Positions 60,921 through 64,000 of a stretch of 64,000 bases of DNA are shown in pieces; positions within the stretch are counted from its first letter, which is position 1, and each line of letters starts with the position of its first letter. Made by a program: the position numbers and the translations under genes. The DNA comes from Persicaria tinctoria (taxonomy: Eukaryota; Streptophyta; Magnoliopsida; Caryophyllales; Polygonaceae). The DNA is taken from NCBI GenBank assembly GCA_037127255.1, contig JBANSL010000007.1, forward strand, positions 64,465,038-64,529,037, in the 5' to 3' direction. The notes under the pieces were generated by a model. The model saw nothing but the letters and a program-made list of their open reading frames with translations, was not told where the DNA came from and searched no databases.

Positions 60921-62248
60921 TGCAAATAAAGACAAACAAAGAATTATGTGAAAGGTTAGATAAAATATAAACAAACTCACAATGTGTTTCGCTCACACTC
61001 CCTCTCTAATTGGTATGTCACGCTTGTTGGGGCAATCCGCCTTGGGCAAATCAACACTCAAGCAAAAACTTAGCAATCAAAGTATTACGAATCAAGAGAA
61101 TGATCAAAGAACACAAATAAGGAGCACTCGACAAACAGATCAAGTACTCGACAGAACTCAAACAAGCACTCACAAGGGTTGTAAGTACTCGACACTGCAC
61201 AAAAAACTCGATTCAAGCAAGAAGATCACTCGACAAAAGCAAGAATCACACAAAGTACTCGATATAAGCAAGGGAAGTACTCGACAAAGCAACAAGGAGC
61301 ACTCGAGCAGGGAAATCAGTACTCGACACAACTGAGAAATCGACAAGAGCACTCGACAAGAGAGAAGAGTACTCGACAAAACTGAAAAGAGAAAAGAAAA
61401 CAAAGGAAAGTATGGAAATTTACCTCTTTTGATTGAAAACCTTAAGTGAGGATGTTGTAGTTGCAAGGTAGGGTTTCAATTTTATATTTTGTGGACGTAA
61501 TATGTTTGGAGAAAGGTATGTCGATAGGGCTAGGAGAAATCACCAAAACTTTTGGTCCTTGGAGTTTTGTTGCACTAGATATATCAATAACTCTTTCATC
61601 TTTTTTATAATGAGTTTTATCCTCCTAGATCCAAGTTCAATCTCTCTCTTCTTTTTTTTTTGAAGAAATTTCGAAACTGATTTTTTTTTACCTAATGCAA
61701 GAAAAGACTCAAAATAAACTAAAGGACTTGAAAATCTGATAGATAGATGATAAAAGATAAAATTGCAGCCCTAAAGATAAATATATAGACAACATTTAGA
61801 TAAATTAGGTAAGTAGATCTATCTTATGGCCTTTATGATATATGATAGATTTAATAAATTAATTCTACCACAAAATCAGATTTTTAATAGGCAAATAGAT
61901 AAATAGAATTAGATAAAAGATAGATCAAAAGTTCCAAAGATAGAAAAGTGACAAACTAGGGTTTCTTGTGGTGGATGTGAATATCGACCAAGCAACTCGA
62001 CTATGGGGACAAAGGCTTGCCGTCGGCTAGGGGTGTTCACAAAGGTTGTGCGCACCACTTGGTCGACTCCACGGTCTCGGCTAGGCTTGTGTTTAGGCCA
62101 TGCAACCACAAACAATCACAAACAAAAGATTAGTGCAATAATCAAATAAAAAACAAGAAGTAAAAGACCAAATAAAGAAAAAGACTCTTTTTGTGGGTTT
62201 TGGTGTTTATGAAAAGAAAAGACTCAATCTTTGATGTCGTAAACCAAA
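60921..62248 (-). other. Element F leader with ACTCGACA repeats
   Basis: Between the primer site and the small frame there is no gene. A cluster of the word ACTCGACA, often as AGTACTCGACA, recurs about ten times at 61120-61385. A leader at this position normally holds packaging signals. Confidence 0.55.
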
Positions 62249-62260
62249 GCTCTAATGCCA
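62249..62260 (-). promoter_or_regulatory. Primer binding site of element F
   Basis: The minus strand reads TGGCATTAGAGC, close to the tRNA-Met site TGGTATCAGAGC with two differences, three bases from the LTR at 62264. Confidence 0.65.
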
Positions 62261-62263
62261 ATT

Positions 62264-63090
62264 TGATACGGGGTTAGCCATAGGATGGCCCGATCTTCGA
62301 CAATCAAACAAGAAACTAAAGAACGGAAGCAAGAAACAAGAAAGACTAAAAAGAAACGCAGCAAGACTCCAAGAATCGATCAAGAAACAAGTAAGAATGA
62401 ACAAGAACAAGGGATTGACTCGATATCGACTTAAATCAAGAACAAAGACTCGACAATAAGGAATAAAGACTCAAAATTTGTAAGACCAAAGACCGATATG
62501 GACTGAGTCGATCTATATAGAACAAGATAAAGACCCCAAGTCTCCTCAGAGGGAAGGAACCAATACTAATAACTATATAACCCGCCTCTACAACCCTACA
62601 CAACCAAGCTGACAACTTGGAGGCACAAGGAGGGGGCTCGTGGATACTAGGATCACCAAGTCTTGCGAAGTTGATGAACACAAAGCAAACCAAGCTAAAA
62701 CAATACAAATAGTTGCAATCGATGAGCGAATTAATAAAAATAACCCCTAAAGTTTCCTAAAATAACATAAGCAAAAGAAATACTAAAAATAGGGTAAATT
62801 CGTCTAAACTTATGTCAGCCTCAAAGATGGTGATTTTCAACCAATCTCTAGGTTGAATCTGGAAAAACCTTCACCAGCAAAGTTGTAGATCTCCTCGTCC
62901 TCGTTCCGACATAGTATGGCACGATCCAATCTGATAAATATGGACTCCGAACGACCCATTTTACTAAGACGTCAAAAATCTGTCAAATGCTGAACGAATC
63001 TAAAAAAACGTCAAGTTTCCACCTTTGGACCTTCTCCCATGGTGGTGCCTTCTTCTTCCTCTTGAGGATGACTTGGATGGTCCCGCATCA
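62264..63090 (-). repeat. Element F 5' LTR (827 bases, internally deleted)
   Basis: It matches 59045-60066 but lacks two blocks. One loss is bounded by short words shared by both sides (GATGAC...TTGGATGGTCCC), consistent with slippage between direct repeats. Confidence 0.8.
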
Positions 63091-63832
63091 CTAATGAATC
63101 TAATTTTGCATCGTCGAGTTCATATTCAACTTCCATGCATGAACAATTCGAAAACTAAACATAAATATGCATAAAGTAAGTCTTCCGCCCACCCCATACT
63201 TAAATATTACAATGTCCTCACTCTATAAAAACAAGGGTAAAGAAAGAGACTCACTAGACAGATGCGGAGAAGCTTGGAACAATTGCTGAAAATTGTCGCA
63301 GGGTTAGTCGATCTCGAGTAAGTTGGTCGATGTCGACTAGACTTAATCGACATCTAGTATGTGGAAACCTCAGGGTGACCTGTCCTCGGCCACAAGCTCA
63401 TCTCTTCGATATAAGTGGTCGACGTCGAGTGTTTTACTCGACGTCGAGTACCTTCTGTAGCTTCTTGTACCTACAATTGTTGTTAGAAAAAAAAACAAAA
63501 TCAACAAAAGCAATCCTAAAATAATGTTTAAAACAAAACCAAAAGTATCTAAAACCCTAAAAATATTTGTCTTTGTTACAAGCTCTAGATTTTATAGTCG
63601 TTAGGCTGACTTCTTGTTTTTCCGCTCAATGCGGCATCTGCAAAGCCCATGTGGCTTGGGCCTCGAATAAGACTCCATTCTTGTCTGTCAACTGTGATCC
63701 TCCGCAATGGATCTTGTGCACCGTGAAAGGTCTCATCTTCTTATGGTTGAACTTGTTCGGGAACCAATAATTCTTTGATTTGTAGACATACACCTTGTCT
63801 CCTACTTCGTATTTCTTTGGATCATCATTGGA
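63091..63832 (-). pseudogene. Element G 3' non-coding remainder and integrase tail
   Basis: Plus 63091-63570 continues G's 3' non-coding part, with palindromes (GTCGATGTCGAC, CTCGACGTCGAG) at 63305-63450. From about 63830 down to 63625 the minus strand encodes KSKNYWFPNKFNHKKMRPFT and NGVLFEAQATWALQMPH, equivalent to the last 60 residues of B's pol tail. It is cut at about 63832, where the sequence turns into an inverted copy. Confidence 0.68.
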
Positions 63833-64000
63833 AACAAAGGATCATTGGTTTCCTAACAATGATCCCGGGAGCCAACGCCGAGCAGTCCGAGAATCTTGTT
63901 AAGTTTCTATCCCATCAAAGGATCATTGGTTTCCTAACAAATTCAACAAGAAGAAGATGGGGCCCTTCATGGTAAACAAGATCCATTCAGGCGGACTGCA
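63833..64000 (+). pseudogene. Inverted Athila-type pol tail fragment at the window end
   Basis: From about 63917 the plus strand encodes KDHWFPNKFNKKKMGPFMVN and KIHSGG, the same integrase-tail phrase as B and G but in the opposite direction. A 24-base direct repeat (63836-63859 and 63917-63940) and about 57 unrelated bases lie at the junction. It continues past the window. Confidence 0.6.

Larger units (their letters stand above)
59045..63090 (-). mobile_element. Element F: non-autonomous LTR retrotransposon
   Basis: Two LTRs (59045-60066 and 62264-63090) bound a 2.2 kb internal part on the minus strand. The primer site reads TGGCATTAGAGC and the polypurine tract AAGAAAGGGAGAT. The flanking five bases are GTAAT (59040-59044) and CTAAT (63091-63095), a duplication with one mismatch. 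G's conserved block resumes across it (GCTATATCT ... CTAATGAATC). The only coding traces are a short Gag-like frame and the end of a polyprotein; enzyme domains are missing. Confidence 0.78.
48059..63832 (-). mobile_element. Element G: Athila-type retrotransposon with nested inserts
   Basis: On the minus strand its 3' LTR spans 48059-48828 and 57155-58042, interrupted by H and E. It is followed by polypurine tract, 3' non-coding part (58043-59044), element F, more non-coding sequence (63091-63570) and an integrase tail. All parts match B in order, so G is a relative of B with the TCGACGTCGA palindrome type. The remaining part lies beyond or is lost at an inverted junction near 63832. Confidence 0.78.

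Overview
The window looks like repeat-rich heterochromatin of a flowering plant, probably a eudicot. Nearly everything I can name is plant-type LTR retrotransposon sequence, plus a Mutator-like transposase relic and a LINE fragment. I found no host gene, tRNA or rRNA that I could support. The species cannot be told from the sequence alone.

Layout, with element letters used throughout. A (1-18977, minus sense): a tandem LTR-internal-LTR-internal-LTR array of a large non-coding retrotransposon (LARD type) with a tRNA-Met-type primer site, inserted in the 3' LTR of B. B (18978-26308, minus): an Athila-type Ty3/gypsy element keeping gag-protease and an integrase tail but no reverse transcriptase, RNase H or integrase core. 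26309-30268: a mixed stretch with no clear gene, a LINE fragment (about 27.3-27.8 kb) and a Tat-like LTR end with a broken gag (29.0-30.2 kb). C (30269-38668, plus): a second gag-protease-only Athila-type element, with an LTR/primer-site fragment inserted in its gag. 38674-40780 (minus): a MULE transposase pseudogene. D (40836-47622, plus): an old degenerate Athila-type element whose 3' LTR is cut.

From 47.6 kb the sequence is a deep nest: D is interrupted by I (LTR fragment, 47623-48058), which is interrupted by G (minus Athila-type, 48059 to about 63.83 kb). G's 3' LTR holds H (solo LTR, target duplication GTGAC), and H holds E (49521-56262, a young gag-protease element, target duplication CCTCA). 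G also contains F (59045-63090), a small non-autonomous LTR element. The window ends in a second, oppositely oriented copy of an Athila-type pol tail.

How the parts work together: none of the elements visible here encodes a recognisable reverse transcriptase or integrase core, so all would need proteins supplied from elsewhere. Structural signals remain readable: long terminal repeats, tRNA-Asp-type primer sites (TGGCGCCGTTGCCGGGGA), polypurine tracts, TATA boxes and target-site duplications. The most striking unexplained feature is that each Athila-type family carries its own short CG-rich motif (TCGATATCGA, TCGACATCGA, TCGACGTCGA, or GCGGCCGC/CCGCGACATG). Members appear in the LTR and again in the gag-protease linker or protein tail. 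A second unexplained feature is a conserved non-coding motif (CATTCATGACACCCATG) in the 3' untranslated part of every Athila-type element, sometimes in three copies.
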